From Protostelium mycophagum (taxonomy: Eukaryota; Evosea; Variosea; Protosteliida; Protosteliaceae): 32,331 nt of DNA. Under the pieces are notes generated by a model. It searched no databases. It was not told the origin of the DNA and saw only the letters and a program-made list of their open reading frames with translations. The stretch is from positions 1 through 32,331 of the forward strand of contig MZNV01002223.1 of the NCBI GenBank assembly GCA_002081555.1, read 5' to 3'. The position numbers were made by a program, and so were the translations under genes. This document shows, one piece after another, positions 10,182 to 22,800 of this stretch. Each line of letters begins with the position of its first letter. Positions within the stretch are counted from its first letter, which is position 1.

Positions 10182-13100
10182 ATGATTACCACAATTCTGG
10201 CCAGGTCTTTCCGACCACAACCACTGAAACAAGTTACAAAGTCTTTTCGCTCCTTCTCAATTTCTGCAAGAAAGATGTCTGTCCTTCCTCCTGTGGCTGA
10301 GAAGATTCCACATGAAAATGAGTATCATGGAAAGAAGTATGTGGATAATTACCACTGGATTCGCGATGACAAGAGAGAGAATGTCAAGGTTCTTGAGCAC
10401 ATTAAACAGGTGATGTATCTGTGAGCAACAAAATTTGACGTCATACAGGAAAATGCTTACGCTGAGTCTGTGATGGAACAATGGAAGCCGTTACAAGAGA
10501 ACCTTTACAAGGAATATCTCAGCCGTATTCAAGAGGACGACGAGTCAGTGCCACACAAAGAGGTATCATCAATGACGTCATCAAATCGTCTGATCACAGC
10601 AGGTCGCCACTGATGGAAAGGTATTCTACTATTACACCAGGACGATCAAAGATCAGAATTATTCTCTGCAATGCAGAAAGACAGGAAGCTTAGAGGCACC
10701 AGAAGGTGATATCTCTTCTGTCAAATCATTCCAAACCATCTCAACCCATACAGAGATCCTCTTAGACCTCAATCAAGACAAAGAGCACAAGTACATCGAG
10801 CTCGGTGCTTTTGTGCCCTCCCCTTCCCACAAAGTCTTTGCTTATTCTGTTGATTACGCAGGTCATGAAGATTACAGCGTGAGATTCAAGGACATTTCGA
10901 GCGGAAAGGACCTTCCGGACGCTTTAGAAGCAGTCACAGGGGATATAGAGTGGTCATCAGATGACAAAGAGGTAAAGTTTCCGAAATTTCCGAATTTTGT
11001 GTAAATTTCACTTGGAAAAGTTGGATAAATTAATTTCTCAATAAAAACAGATTCTGTACGTAAAGATGGACAGTGCACATCGCCCTTACCAGGTACTTAC
11101 CACACATCTTCACGTCTCTTACCGAGCATACCACACGAGAAGACAAGAAAGACATTGTAGATGCTGAATTTGGCAGGTGTGGAAACACACGATGGGAACA
11201 GCCAACAGCGAAGACAAACTGTTGTTTGAGGAGCCTGATAACAAATACAACGTCATGATCTACAAGACATCCACGGAAAAGTAAGTAAAATTCCGCGTGA
11301 ATTTCTGTTCAGTGAATTTCTGGCGATGTTTATATCAAGTGCGGCGGCATGATTTTGAAGATTTTTTGTACTGTAGCGTTGCCATGACAACGTAGAATTT
11401 TCTGAAAATTTTCAGGTTTGTTGTAATCAAGACGAGCTCTTCCAAGACATCCGAAGTGCATATATTACCTGCAGATAACTTCTCTGCACCCCTGAAAGTG
11501 GTCCAAAAACGCATACCCGACGTGTTGTATTCGCTGGACCACTTTGGAAACCAGTTTGTCATCCGTACAAACGGGGCGGGGACATCTACAAATGTCAAAA
11601 AAGTGAAGAACTTCAGGATTGTGACAGTGTCTTCAGACTCCTCAGATATAGGTCGGTCCAAATAATTGAGCTCATCTACAACGCTCAAATTGTACAGGAA
11701 TAGACAATTGGGACGAAATCTTTGCGAGTGATGACGTGTACGTCACTGGCATCACCACCTTCAAGGTCAGTTTTCAAAAATTCTCCGACTCCGAAACTCC
11801 GCTGAAATTTCATAGAATTTTGTGGTGTCGACAGAGAGGTCGGGAGGCTCCCAGAGGGTTAGAGTATTTTCTCCTGCAAATGGAGAATTGTCCAAAGAAA
11901 CACCCAACAAGCCCATTTCTTTCCAAGAGACAGACTATAACGTGTCACTCAGGAACCAAAACTTTCACGATGACATTTTGAGACTTCAATACACCTCTTG
12001 GATCACCCCCGCCACCGTCATTGACGTCACCCTGGCAACCGGTAAAACTCCGCAAGATTTTCAAAAATTTCCCGCCAAAATCCTGAATTTAAATTTCAGG
12101 CGACCAAGTGGTGAAGAAAGAAAACCCCGTGCCCAACTATGACAAGAGCCTCTATGAATCCAAAGTGATATGGTCCGTATCAGAGGATGGTGTAAAAGTA
12201 CCTGTCACTCTGACATACAAGAAGGACTTGTACAAAGGAGACGGTAGCAACCCGTGTCTGTTGTACGGTTACGGTTCCTATGGTTACTCCATGGACCCCA
12301 AGTGAGAAATTTCCCGGAATTTTCGACACGATACTGAAGACACCAGCTTCTCCGTGACCATGTTCTCCCTCTTGAATAGAGGGTTTGTCTATGCTGTAGC
12401 TAAGATTAGAGGTGGTTCAGAGATGGGTAGAAGTTGGTACGAGGACCAAGGCAAATTCCTTGCAAAAATGAACACTTTTACTGACTTTGTTTCTGCTGGG
12501 CGCACCCTCGTCAAGTGAGTTGGGATCCGGATATTGTTTTACAGTGTTGTAGACGGGACTGACTTTCGCAGGGAGAAGGTGACCACACACGAGCGCATGG
12601 CGATAAGTGGAGCGAGCGCTGGAGGACTTTTAGTCGGTGCCGTTTTGAACTTGGCGCCAGATCTGTGCAGCGTGTATGTGGCGAATGTCCCCTTTGTAGA
12701 TGTGATCAACACCATGTGGGACGAGACTATTCCACTCACAACCGGCGAATTCGAAGGTAAATTATCCCGTGAATTTCTGTTTGTGTTGTAGATCTGTCAC
12801 CAACAAATAGAAACACTCTGCGGCAGACAGAAACACGCAGCGGCAGAATCGCACAAGAGAAATACTCTGCGGCACTATAAATATACAGCGGCAGAGCCGC
12901 ACTATAAATATACAGTATAAATACACAGCGGCAGAGCCGCACTATAAATACACAGCGGCAGAGGCCGCACTATAAATACACAGCGGCAGAAGCCGCAGAA
13001 ATACAGCGGCAGAGCCGTAGTACGATTGTGGCACAGCCCCTGTTAAACACAAGCACAATGGAGAAGCGGTAGTACAAGTAAAAACAACCGGTTTTATATT

Positions 13101-13554
13101 GACTCGTTGTAGAATGGGGTAACCCCAAAGACAAGGAGTACTTCGACTACATGTACAAATACTCTCCATATGACAACATCAAGTCGGGTGTCAAATATCC
13201 TCACGGCAGAATCACTGCTGGTCTCTGGGACCCAAGAGTTGCCTACTGGGAACCTACCAAATATGTAGCTAAAATGCGTGAATTAGGTGATTTTTTTGTG
13301 TCTACAACGAGACAGTTTTATTGACGAGTTGTAGACGTGACTAGAGGGGACAAGAAAGATGAGGAGCCTAACTTGTTGATTTACGACTGTCAGCTGAATG
13401 CAGGTCATTTTGCTTCTACCGTGAGTATTCCCGCCGAAAATTGAATTTTGAATTTTGAAATGACGTGAACCAGGGAAGATATGATTATCTGAAAGATAAG
13501 GCAAAGGACATGGCCTTCATCATTGGAAAACTAAATGCCCCACAAGACATATAA
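10182..13554 (+). CDS. Oligopeptidase B-like serine peptidase (prolyl oligopeptidase family S9A)
   Basis: A cytosolic or organellar peptidase that cleaves short peptides, by family after basic residues. The first 31 codons from ATG 10182 ([18 protein letters not shown], then [13 protein letters not shown]) are Arg/Ser-rich without acids, like a mitochondrial presequence. A second ATG at 10275 begins the conserved part, [20 protein letters not shown]. The beta-propeller region includes [14 protein letters not shown] and [20 protein letters not shown], typical of oligopeptidase B. The catalytic domain has [14 protein letters not shown] and [18 protein letters not shown]. The active-site serine is in [12 protein letters not shown] (codon 12615-12617), the aspartate in [20 protein letters not shown] (13229-13231) and the histidine in NAGHFAST (13406-13408), so the triad is complete. 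The usual GGSAGG is GASAGG here. It has over a dozen exons; introns are mostly 39-100 nt, except 12757-13112 (356 nt, with a minisatellite). The protein ends at TAA 13552-13554. Confidence 0.93.
12813..13020. repeat. GC-rich minisatellite inside an oligopeptidase intron
   Basis: Within the 356-nt intron 12757-13112, a unit of about 26-28 nt (CAGCGGCAGAGCCGC, then ACTATAAATA plus a few bases) is repeated roughly six to seven times with small changes. Each unit carries the near-palindrome GCGGC-AGA-GCCGC, able to form a five-pair hairpin, followed by a TATAAATA run. Neighbouring introns of the gene are much shorter. Confidence 0.85.
13287..13334 (+). other. Short intron with a perfect 9-bp inverted repeat across the 3' splice site
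   Basis: This 48-nt intron of the oligopeptidase gene contains GTCTACAAC at 13300-13308 and its exact reverse complement GTTGTAGAC at 13328-13336. The right arm covers the AG of the 3' splice site (13333-13334). The loop is 19 nt. The flanking coding sequence reads KMREL, then [13 protein letters not shown], confirming the intron limits. Confidence 0.75.
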
Positions 13555-13592
13555 AAAACCGAGTTTCAAGAATTTATCTCCTTTTTTATTTA

Positions 13593-13979
13593 TCAGTGGC
13601 CACAAGCACACTTCTGAGACTCTTCCTTAGCAGCCAAGAACTCCTTGATCTACCTCTTTAACTTTATGTTGGGCACGAGTTCCTTTGTCATGACTTCTCC
13701 ATTAACTTTTTCAATCGGAGAGACATCCTGGTGATACTCCATGATGGCCGCCTTTTCGTAAGTGAAGCCGTCCGATGCAATGACTGGGCTGGTCATTATC
13801 TTGAATGAGAGGGGGCAGCACAACCTCTTTGGAATCATCTTGAAATTTCCTGACAACCTGCCCTTCTGATCTCTTCCCGACCCCAATATCGGTTGGTCTC
13901 GCTCATTCCATCTATGTACAACAGGGTCAGCACGGCGTATCTTTAGTACCTGGAATACCTCCACCTTCTGAAAGGCCAC
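13593..13979 (-). pseudogene. U-box domain fragment interrupted by a TAG stop
   Basis: On the minus strand a frame at 13650-13979 contains most of a U-box, the E2-binding fold of a class of ubiquitin ligases: RLCCPLSFKIMTSPVIASDG, then FTYEKAAIMEY, and ELVPNIKLKR. A TAG stands where U-box proteins have Leu or Ile. Directly after it, in the same frame, the expected continuation IKEFLAAKEESQKCACGH runs to a TGA at 13593-13595. A single base change from TTG would give this TAG. Upstream of the U-box the frame is open for some 80 codons without a recognisable domain and without a clear ATG. It may be a decayed gene, a truncated but working one, or a read error. It is convergent with the oligopeptidase gene. 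Confidence 0.6.
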
Positions 13980-14605
13980 GATCGTGGTTCTTCCCTTGCA
14001 AAGAGGTCGCAGCCATTCTACAGCTTGTTCATTGTCCCATAATTCTCCTCAATTTCTCCATCATTTACACATGAAACTCAACACGGTGCCATTTTGACGA
14101 TGTTGTGGGAAGGCACTTTCTCCTGAAGAATTCCATCCTGATTGCGCCTACAATGGGCACAGAGAGACCTCCAGATTCACTTCAAGAAGTCTCCTGAATT
14201 GACCAGCTGTTAGATCTGACCCTCATTGTGTGGACCATCTTCAAGAACTCTTGAGAGTGAGTTTGTACCGCGTCGATCATTGGAGGAAAGAGTCAGATGC
14301 GTCAATGAGACATCATGCGTCAGCGCATCTCACTTTACAGCTCCTTCAGGTTCTTCTTTGGCGCCAAAGAGTGCTCTTTTTCGACTTGGTACAGGGTCTG
14401 AAACTCTTAGTCCCCCGAGCACTTAGCACCAACTAGTATACCGGGAGTTTTGTGATCTTATGGACTGGCTCTGCCGTGTCTGTTGATTCGTGGTGAAGTC
14501 TGCTCGTCAGAAAGCCAAATCAAAGGAATAATTCGGTCTCTGTGCGCGGAACCGAAATTTGCCAAAAAGCCGAAATCTTTGGCTTTTTATTGATTTCCTT
14601 GTATT
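13980..14605. other. Region without a recognisable gene; contains a hairpin
   Basis: Short overlapping frames at 14226-14436 and 14616-14884 on the plus strand resemble nothing known. The minus strand has scattered open pieces that might be older parts of the U-box gene. A perfect 8-bp inverted repeat with a 9-nt loop lies at 14564-14588. Confidence 0.45.
14564..14588. repeat. Inverted repeat (8-bp stem) just downstream of the LRR gene stop
   Basis: AAAAAGCC at 14564-14571 and GGCTTTTT at 14581-14588 can pair around a 9-nt loop. It starts 18 nt downstream of the LRR gene's stop codon on the minus strand, so it would lie in that transcript's 3' untranslated region. An AATAAA-like signal (rc TTTATTG) follows the stop nearby. 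Confidence 0.55.
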
Positions 14606-16199
14606 TCATGACCTTTTATATTTCTTGAAGAAATGCTTGATGCTCGCGATCTGGCTGCTTCCGATTTTTCCAAAGAATCTGCAGGCATTCAGCATCATCA
14701 AAGAAGACTAAAAAACTCACGCATTGATCTGCTCGGAGAAGAACAAGATGAGCAGAAAGATGATGGAGTAGATGAAGATGATCGCGGCGATGATGTACGG
14801 AGAAGACAGGTTTCTGCAAGCTCCGCCACAGGTGGCTGTGACCCAAAGAGGTGTGTACTCACACACGAAATTGGTGTCTCCTGACAAGTCGCAGTACTGT
14901 ATGTTTGGTGGCGCCTACATTTTTAAATCTTGTTTATATCTTATACTTTCACTTCTTTCACAACAAAAGTCACAATCAAATACGTCAAAATCGTCAAGTA
15001 ACACCTGTGTTCCATTTACAGAGGAGAACTGGTTGGATCCCAACATTAAATAGCTCAAGCTTGTGGACGCCGAGAAAGAGTCAGGCACGACCCCAGTGAA
15101 CAAATTCGAAAATAGATATAGACTGATGAGGGATGTCAACCCGCCCCACACATTCGGTATGGTCCCGCCTGCTTTCACGTCAGTTGACGTCACCGTGAAA
15201 AATGGCGGGAAAATGTACTGAGGGTGTTGGAGGCTAAACTTAGAGTCTCGATATTAGTCAGTTGCCCAAACTCATGTGGGATGGTTCCTTTAAAATTCAG
15301 AGAAATATAGATTGGTGAAATCTCCGCGAAATTCCGACACACCTGAGAGCATATTCGCGGACAAGTCTAAACGGATAAGTGAAGACAGGGCGCCTAAACT
15401 GGGAGGCAGACTTCCTAAACATTTTAATTCTGAATTTGCCAAAGATATCCCAGAATAAAATAGAGATTGATTTTTGACATAAACGTGTACCTGTCAAAAA
15501 ATTGGAGCTGAGATCTAAGACCAATAATGAGGTTAAATTCCCAATACAGCCTGGTATCCCCCCGTTGAGTGTATTTCCCCTGTACATATCTGCGAATGTA
15601 CGAAGAATCCGCGAATGCGAATGTCACCTGAAGTTGATGATGGTGATGGCAGCTAAATCACACAAGCTTGCAGGAATGATTCCAGTGAAGTTGTTTCCCC
15701 ACAGTGTCAATTGTGTTAAATTATTAAAATTTGTGAAGTCAAAGAGCTGACCGTTGAGTGCATTGTATCTCAGATCGAGAATGGAGAGGGTGCTGCAAAA
15801 ATGATTTTAGAGGTGAGATGATTTGATTAGAGTAAACACACCTAAGATTAGTGAAAGAAGATGGCAGGAAACCAGTCAAATTGTTTCCCTTGACGATGTG
15901 AGCATACAGAGAATGACTCTTCTTACATTTAAGTTGAGTGACGTGATCAAGGGACTACTGTCGCAGGTGACGCCAAACCAGGTGCAAGGATCCGTTCCAT
16001 TCACAAGCCAGCCAGTATTATTTGTCCATGTTGTGCCTGAGATCCATCAAATTATCATCTCCACAAAATGAGACTTACCACCAGTGGCATCGTACAGATC
16101 TTCCAGTGCCTGACTTTGAAGATCTGGAATGTGACACAGACCTGACGAAACGATGGCCAAAAGAGCAAGAATCACAACGCCCGAAGTTATTCTCCTCAT
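14606..16199 (-). CDS. Leucine-rich-repeat single-pass membrane protein (plant-type LRR receptor without kinase)
   Basis: A predicted cell-surface protein. ATG at 16197-16199 starts a signal peptide (MRRITSGVVILALLAIVSSG). An LRR N-terminal cap follows (ALEDLYDATG, intron 16037-16078, then TWTNNTGWLVNGTDPCTWFG and VTCDSSP). Plant-style LRRs come next, for example LTQLTLWGNNFTGIIP, GGIPGCIGNLTSLLVLDLSS, LNFKGTIPHEFGQLTNIETL and GGTIPNVWGGLTSLISLYLF. After a Cys-containing juxtamembrane part (CDLSGDTNFVCEYTP..CGGACR) there is one hydrophobic helix (IIAAIIFIYSIIFLLILFF) and a short basic tail (near SIKHFFKKYKR) ending at TGA 14606-14608. If the last splice differs, the stop is at 14616-14618. 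No kinase domain is present. Several exon limits between 14930 and 15900 are approximate. The gene is head to head with the receptor kinase at 16837, which suggests coordinated expression. Confidence 0.8.
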
Positions 16200-16836
16200 G
16201 TTGGCACTGCCTCCATTAAATCATACACTGATCCTCAGGAAATTTTTAAATTGATCTCAGTTACGTAAGTAATTCTATTTTTACAATTACTATCGGCTTT
16301 TGCAAGAAAATTCATACTGTTCAGAAATTTAAAATATCAAATTTGGTTTTTTATTCATTGACGTCGAATTACAGTTCACAAAAAACAAATTTTATATATC
16401 AACGTATATTAATAAGCTGTGAGATTATTCCGCGGAATTACTTCGAATAGGGAAACGACGTAAATTCAGTGGTGGAGGGACTTCAGGTCTGCGATGTCAA
16501 AATCTGTCAAATCTTACGCAAGACAAAAACTGCACCAAAATCACCCAGCTTCAAAGAACTGGCCAATGATGTGGTTCGTATGGACTTGTCATTTAAATGT
16601 ATTAAATCTCGATCAATCCATAGAAATGCATCCAAACCACTTTGACATCCAACCCCGAGGCGATATTTTCCATGGTGTTTGTCGGAGTGGCACCATCTTA
16701 CGACGACATATTTGCGGTTCGGCCCGTGATGACGCGTTAATCAGCCACTTTACATCCGAAATTGACAATCGGCTGCCAAAGGAATCCAGAGGACAAGCGT
16801 CAGACTTCAAAAAGATTCATTTCTGTTCAAAAACCC
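16200..16836. other. Divergent promoter region between LRR protein and receptor kinase
   Basis: About 640 bases lie between two start codons pointing away from each other. The stretch is A/T-rich around 16240-16440. A plus-strand frame at 16494-16961 runs out of phase through the kinase gene's signal peptide and is probably chance. No gene is supported here. Confidence 0.55.
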
Positions 16837-19800
16837 ATGAGAGCGACCACTCTTCTTCTTTTATGTGCGGTCTGTTGTGTATCTGGCTACACGGCCACCA
16901 TCGCACCGACACAAGATTTGTATGGAGGTTAGATTGGAATCATGTCGGAAGTGATGACTGAAGCTGCAGCGATGTCCTCAGTGTGGACTTCCGTCACAGG
17001 CGACATCACCTTCCAATTGCAGTCGGGCGTGTACAATTTCAACTCTTCACTCTCTTTCACAGGTGATCGCAGTCAGAACTGGGTGATCACAGGTGTTGGT
17101 CCAAGTACACTCCTTTATGGCGGAGGTGGGAAGATTTAGGTTTATACTCGTGGTTAAATTGTTCCAGGGGCACAATTCACCAGCCTTTCATCCCTCACAT
17201 TTTCCGATCTGACCACATTTAATGATGACGCTTCCAGTACCATCTTCCTTTTAGTTGATGCTAATGTAAACCTACAAAGGTAAGCGGCTGCATTTCTCTT
17301 CATCTGATTCTGGGCAGGCTCAACATGACTGGAACAAGAAACAACACCTTCTCCATTCAAGGCTTACCGGACAGAACTATCTCCTTATCTGCACAAGACC
17401 TAGCCTCCACGAGTATCATCAGTACTGGAGGAGACATCCATCTAGACGTCTATGTATGTGCATGGAGCGAGGGTTTTGTTGACAACTGCAGGTGAATGCC
17501 ACACTGACAAGAGTTAAATCGGCTCTAAACGGCCCGTTCCTGATTTCAACTGCATCTGGAGACGTCTCAATCACGCAGTCGACATTCTTCCAGCTTTCAA
17601 ACGTGAGCTTCTTTACTTCAGGATAATTCATTTTTCCGACCTCTACAGCTGGCCGACAGCAGCGTCCCTCTCGTTTGGCCCATCATATCATTGAGCAGTC
17701 AATTTGGCACATATAATTTCGACAGCATCACGTTTTTTGGCGGGAAATCCAAAGCCATCTACTTGAACGGGTATTTTTTCCTTCTCTATGGTCGCTGATG
17801 TGTACAGAGGATCTGCCAGATATTTGAATCGTTTGGTGGTGACAAATACTACATTCACCAGCTTTTTCGGGCCGAATTACGGAGTGCTTCACATCGACGC
17901 TCCTGTCATGAATGAAATTTCCATTCAAGTGGGTCCTTTACTTGACGGAAGATTCTATTAAATGATGAGCTCAATTGACGCGTCCAGAACTGTACTTTCA
18001 CCAATAATAATATCACCACGAGGGTAGGAGATCCGGCGACGAGCTTCGCTGGCATCTTCTTATTCTCTGGGATCATCAACAACGCCACCCTCTTAGGAAA
18101 TAGATTCGCAAATAACTTTGCTTCAAGTGAGTTGTCTTGCAGCATCTACAACGGTATTTTTCCTCAGAAAATGCTGATCATCGCAGATGCCATGGTTGTT
18201 AACCCACCACTTGTAAACAACACCGTTAAATACATCAAGATTTATAACACTACTTTCGAGAACAACGTGTGTTCTCCCATCCTCCTAAGAAGCGTTTATA
18301 CTGACGTGCAGATTGCCGGCGTAAATGTGTTTAACTTTTACACCTGGAAATGTATTTCCCTCTAAAAACACTCAAACTGATTGTCACAGCATATGCCATT
18401 GAGGTCACAAGTTCCACCAACACTAAGACCGCAAACGTACAAATACGAGATGTCTACATGATGAAATGCACGGCAGGTGCTATCCTTATAAATGGAGGAA
18501 TGAACCGAATCACGGTAGTTAACGCCACAGCAACATCCAATGGAGCGAATGGCAGATTCCTCTACCTCATATCGACCCTCGTCTACAACTCCCTTTTCAT
18601 TTCCAGTATAATTTTACCATTGTTTTTCTTGCCTGACGCGTTGTAGATATCGACATCACAGGCTTCACGTCCACAGTCAATGGAGGAGCAATCTACGTGG
18701 AAACAACATCATCCGCAAATATAGTGATGCGGTACCTCCGGTTGGTAGGACTGTCCTCTCCAGGAAGAGGTGGAGGGCTCAGCTTTGGCACAATAGATAC
18801 GTCAAATATCACGATACATGACGTCATCACGAGGAATTGTTCTTCGCTGTCCGGAGGTAACGATCTTTTATACACGACTTTCTTATGAATGGAAGGAACC
18901 ATGTGGATAAGTGGTAAAATCAGTAACTTGGTCATCTACAACGTGGATTCGTACAACTCTACGGGAAATGGAAATGGAGCCGTGATATTCGCCAACATTG
19001 CGAACGGCGGCAATGTGACTGTCTCTAACGTACACGCAGATTTGTCCAATGCTGAAGCGGGAGGTGAAGAGTGAAGTGTGTGATTTATGTGTTAACGAAG
19101 ACAGCTGTTTTCCAGACGTCTACATCGACAGTGATGGGGCGAATCTCCTTCTCAAATCTGACCATCACAAGAAGTCAGGTCACGTGAGTGACACATATGA
19201 CGTCATCAACTTACAATTGTAGATCTAACGGAGGAGGAGTGTCAGTGTTAGGCACTTGCGATCAGATAGATGTAAACAACATAACGTGCGTGGGGAACAA
19301 TATTGGTGGACAAGGCGGATGCATATTTATAGTAGGAACGGGCAGACTGGTGATGACGTCACACATACGAATGAAATTCTGACGCGTTGTAGTTGAGGAT
19401 CTCTCAAGTGACCGCTGATTCTTGCTCTGCTGGTGCGGGAGGTGCCATCTTTGTAGATGGAAGCCGTGACTATATCTACATAAACGACAGTGTCTTCTCA
19501 GGACTCAGTGCAACCAACGGAGGGGCAGTTGCAATATACGCCACCTCCATAATGATGGTCTCATCTAATATGAATTTTGACAATTGCGTGGCCCTGCAAC
19601 AGGGAGGAGGTGTTTTCATTGATGTGAGTGGGCACGTATCTACCTTTTCTGACGGAGTATAGCCTCTGGCGATTATCAATTATATCTCGTTCCAGAACTT
19701 TAACCATACAAACTCCAACGCACTCTTTGGTGGAGGTGAGTCCTGAGGGATTGAAAAACATTGACGCAAAATAGGTTTGGCTTTCAACAACAAGAAAGGA

Positions 19801-22800
19801 TTCATCGGTCTTCAAAGTATCAACATAACGGGCAGTGTCGGCCTGAGAGGTATGGATTGTATAAATCCATCGGTAACAAGTTAAAATCGACAGGAACGTC
19901 TTTATATGGTATGATCCCGGGGATCGACATGCTCATCCAAGACTGCTACTTCAGTATGGCAGAGACATCTGAGAGTGGTGCCATCTACATCGATTCCGCC
20001 CGCTCGCTCACTATACAAAGAGTCAGTGTGCTCGACAACGACGCAAAGTCGAACGGAGGTGATTCATTCGACGAACTGTTTGATTGTAGATACATTGATT
20101 TCCAGGAGGTCTGTGTGTATCTAATAGCCCAAATATCACCCTCAATCAAGTCGTCTTCACGGGTAACTCAGCAACAACTGGAGGTGGGGCATATATTGTT
20201 AACAAAGGCAATGTCGTGATCAATGTGGCGAACTGCGATTTCACGATGAATTCTGCACAGATAGGAGGAGGTTACTACGTCGGAGAGGTATGTGTCTCGT
20301 TGTAGATTCAGATATTTACGTATGTGCAGACCGCCACCGCAAAGAGTTCAGTGAATCACCAGCTGGTCAACACTTCTTTCTCTGGAAACATCGCTACTTC
20401 GACGGGTGGTGCACAGTATTACGGAGCCACAAATGTGGGTGTGAAAGCGTGTGCAATGCGTAACAAATGACAGGGGTCATTGACTATAGAGGATGTATAC
20501 TACACCAAAAACCTTGCTCGACAAGGCGGTGGCATCTTTATTCTTTCGAAGAACCAGACTTTCAACCTCTTTAATACATCATTTATTTCGAACACTGCCA
20601 GTCTCGATGGAGGTACTCACGATCATTTCTCCTGGTGATTTTTAAAAATCTATAGGCGCAATGATGCTGACTGGAGGAGGCAACGCGATTACGTTCGCTG
20701 ACGTCACCATGACGAATAACTTGGCCGTCGCATCTGGTGGTGGGGTGTACAGTGACATGGTGTTGCCTTCCATCATCATAACCGATACCAACATCACCAA
20801 GAATAGTGCTGGCACCAGCGGAGGAGCCATCTTTACTTCACAGAAGCCAATAGGTGTGTTTGTGGTGAACAGTACAAGCATATCAGGAAATAACGGGACG
20901 GCCGTGTACATGACGTCATCACCCAACAGTGTCTCGATCTACAACTCGGAGTTGTCGGAAAACACGGGGATAAGCGGAGCATCATTATATGCTTCCACGT
21001 TTTCACCGGCAAGCCTAGAAATCAGCGGGGTAGATATGAGTTACGGAAATGCGGTTGACGGAGGTGATTTCACCTCGATTCTGGCAACAACACTGATTCA
21101 AGATAGGCGGGATGTGGTTGAATGGACAGATAAATGTGACAGTAGTAAATGTTCAGATGCACGGCAATAATGCCAGCAACAATGGATCATCTCTCTATAC
21201 AAATGGTCTCATGGCCCTTAGTATCTACAACAGTGTTTTTGATGGACAGCAAGCAACACGCGGTAATATCTATTCGAGAGACAGCCGTAATTTCGAGATG
21301 TACAACTGTACATTTACACAGAATATGGGAGGTACGTTACTTAATTATTTACACAAATGGAATTGAGAGGGTACAGGCGCTCTAAAACTCATCAGAACTC
21401 CATCTGTTGTAGATGGATGTAAATTCACGGAGAACTACGGTAAGATCTTTCCAAGAAGATGGTGATCTGAAACTGACAGGTGTCAACGGAGGAGCGATCA
21501 GCGTTGTAGACGGTCAGAATACATTGATACATGATTGTACGTTCTTATCGAACAATGCCATAAATCGAGGAGGGGCTGTTCACCTCACCTCGACATCACT
21601 CAGAAAGCGCGCAACGTCATCACCTTCAACTGTATCCTCATCAACATTCACTGAAAACAATGCACAATACGGAGGAGCACTAGCTATCATGGGCGAGGTC
21701 ATCCTGACAGATAGTACTTGGAAAGGTGTTGATCTGTGACTGTTCTTTCCTAACCGAAATAGATAACAAGGGTACCTTTGGACCTAGCATAGCCACATTT
21801 GGCTCAGGCTCAAGCATAAAGTTGGTACTTAATTGTGTGTGATCATCTAATCAAAAAAGGGCCACCAATGTTGTCATGGAAGGCAACTCTTTGTGGGTCC
21901 AGCCCTCTACAAACGCCAGCATCGACGGTATTTCGGCCTCTTCTGTATACTGCTCTGGAAACATGATCGTGACGGATGGTGTGTACACATGTGAAGATAT
22001 TGCCACCAGCAGTGCCCCCTTACCAATAGGTATTTATTTGTCTATGAAACACGTTATTGAAGAACCAAGTCGAGAAGACCATAACTGCGGGGCTGAGTAC
22101 TGGAGCGATTATTGGAATTGTGGTGGGTGTCTGTGCATTGGCTGCTTTCCTGGTTCTTCTGGTCATTCTTTTAGTCCGCATAGGAGTGCAACGTCAACAA
22201 CGCAGAGTCTTCACGGTAAGAAGTCGCTCCACCACTCTTGATGACGTGTTGCAGTTCGAGTTGTCCAAATTGGATCTGGGTTCGGCGACAAAAGCTGTTA
22301 TCGATTATACCGAAGTGAAGCATCTCGTCGAGATCGGACAAGGAGGTTATGGCGTTGTTTATGCTGGAGAATGGAGAGGCATCAAAGTTGCTGTGAAGCA
22401 ATTGTTGAGTCAGACCGTGTCACGAAAGCAGTTGGAAGACTTTTTGAAAGAGGTGATTTGAGTCATGCATTATGGGAACGATGATAACAGTGTACAGGTG
22501 GCTTTACTTCAAGGACTCAGACCACACCCTAATGTTGGTGAGTTCGTCTCCTTCAAAATGAAATTAAATTGATGGCTTGACAGTGATGTTCATTGGAACA
22601 AGCATCCCACCTCATCCTCTCAGTTTGATCACCGAATATTGTGAATTGGGATCACTTGGTGAGTCACGATCTTGGCCATTTGCACCTGTTTAACGTTGTC
22701 AACAGATCACTTCTTGAGGCATAACGAAGGATCCGAAGCTCTTACGAGAAAATTCTGCTTGGACATTGCCAGGGGCATGTTCCATCTACACCGAGAGGGC

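Noticed and set aside
16494-16961. 155-codon plus-strand frame upstream of the receptor kinase
   Set aside because: It runs out of frame through the signal peptide of the receptor kinase and its composition resembles no protein family.
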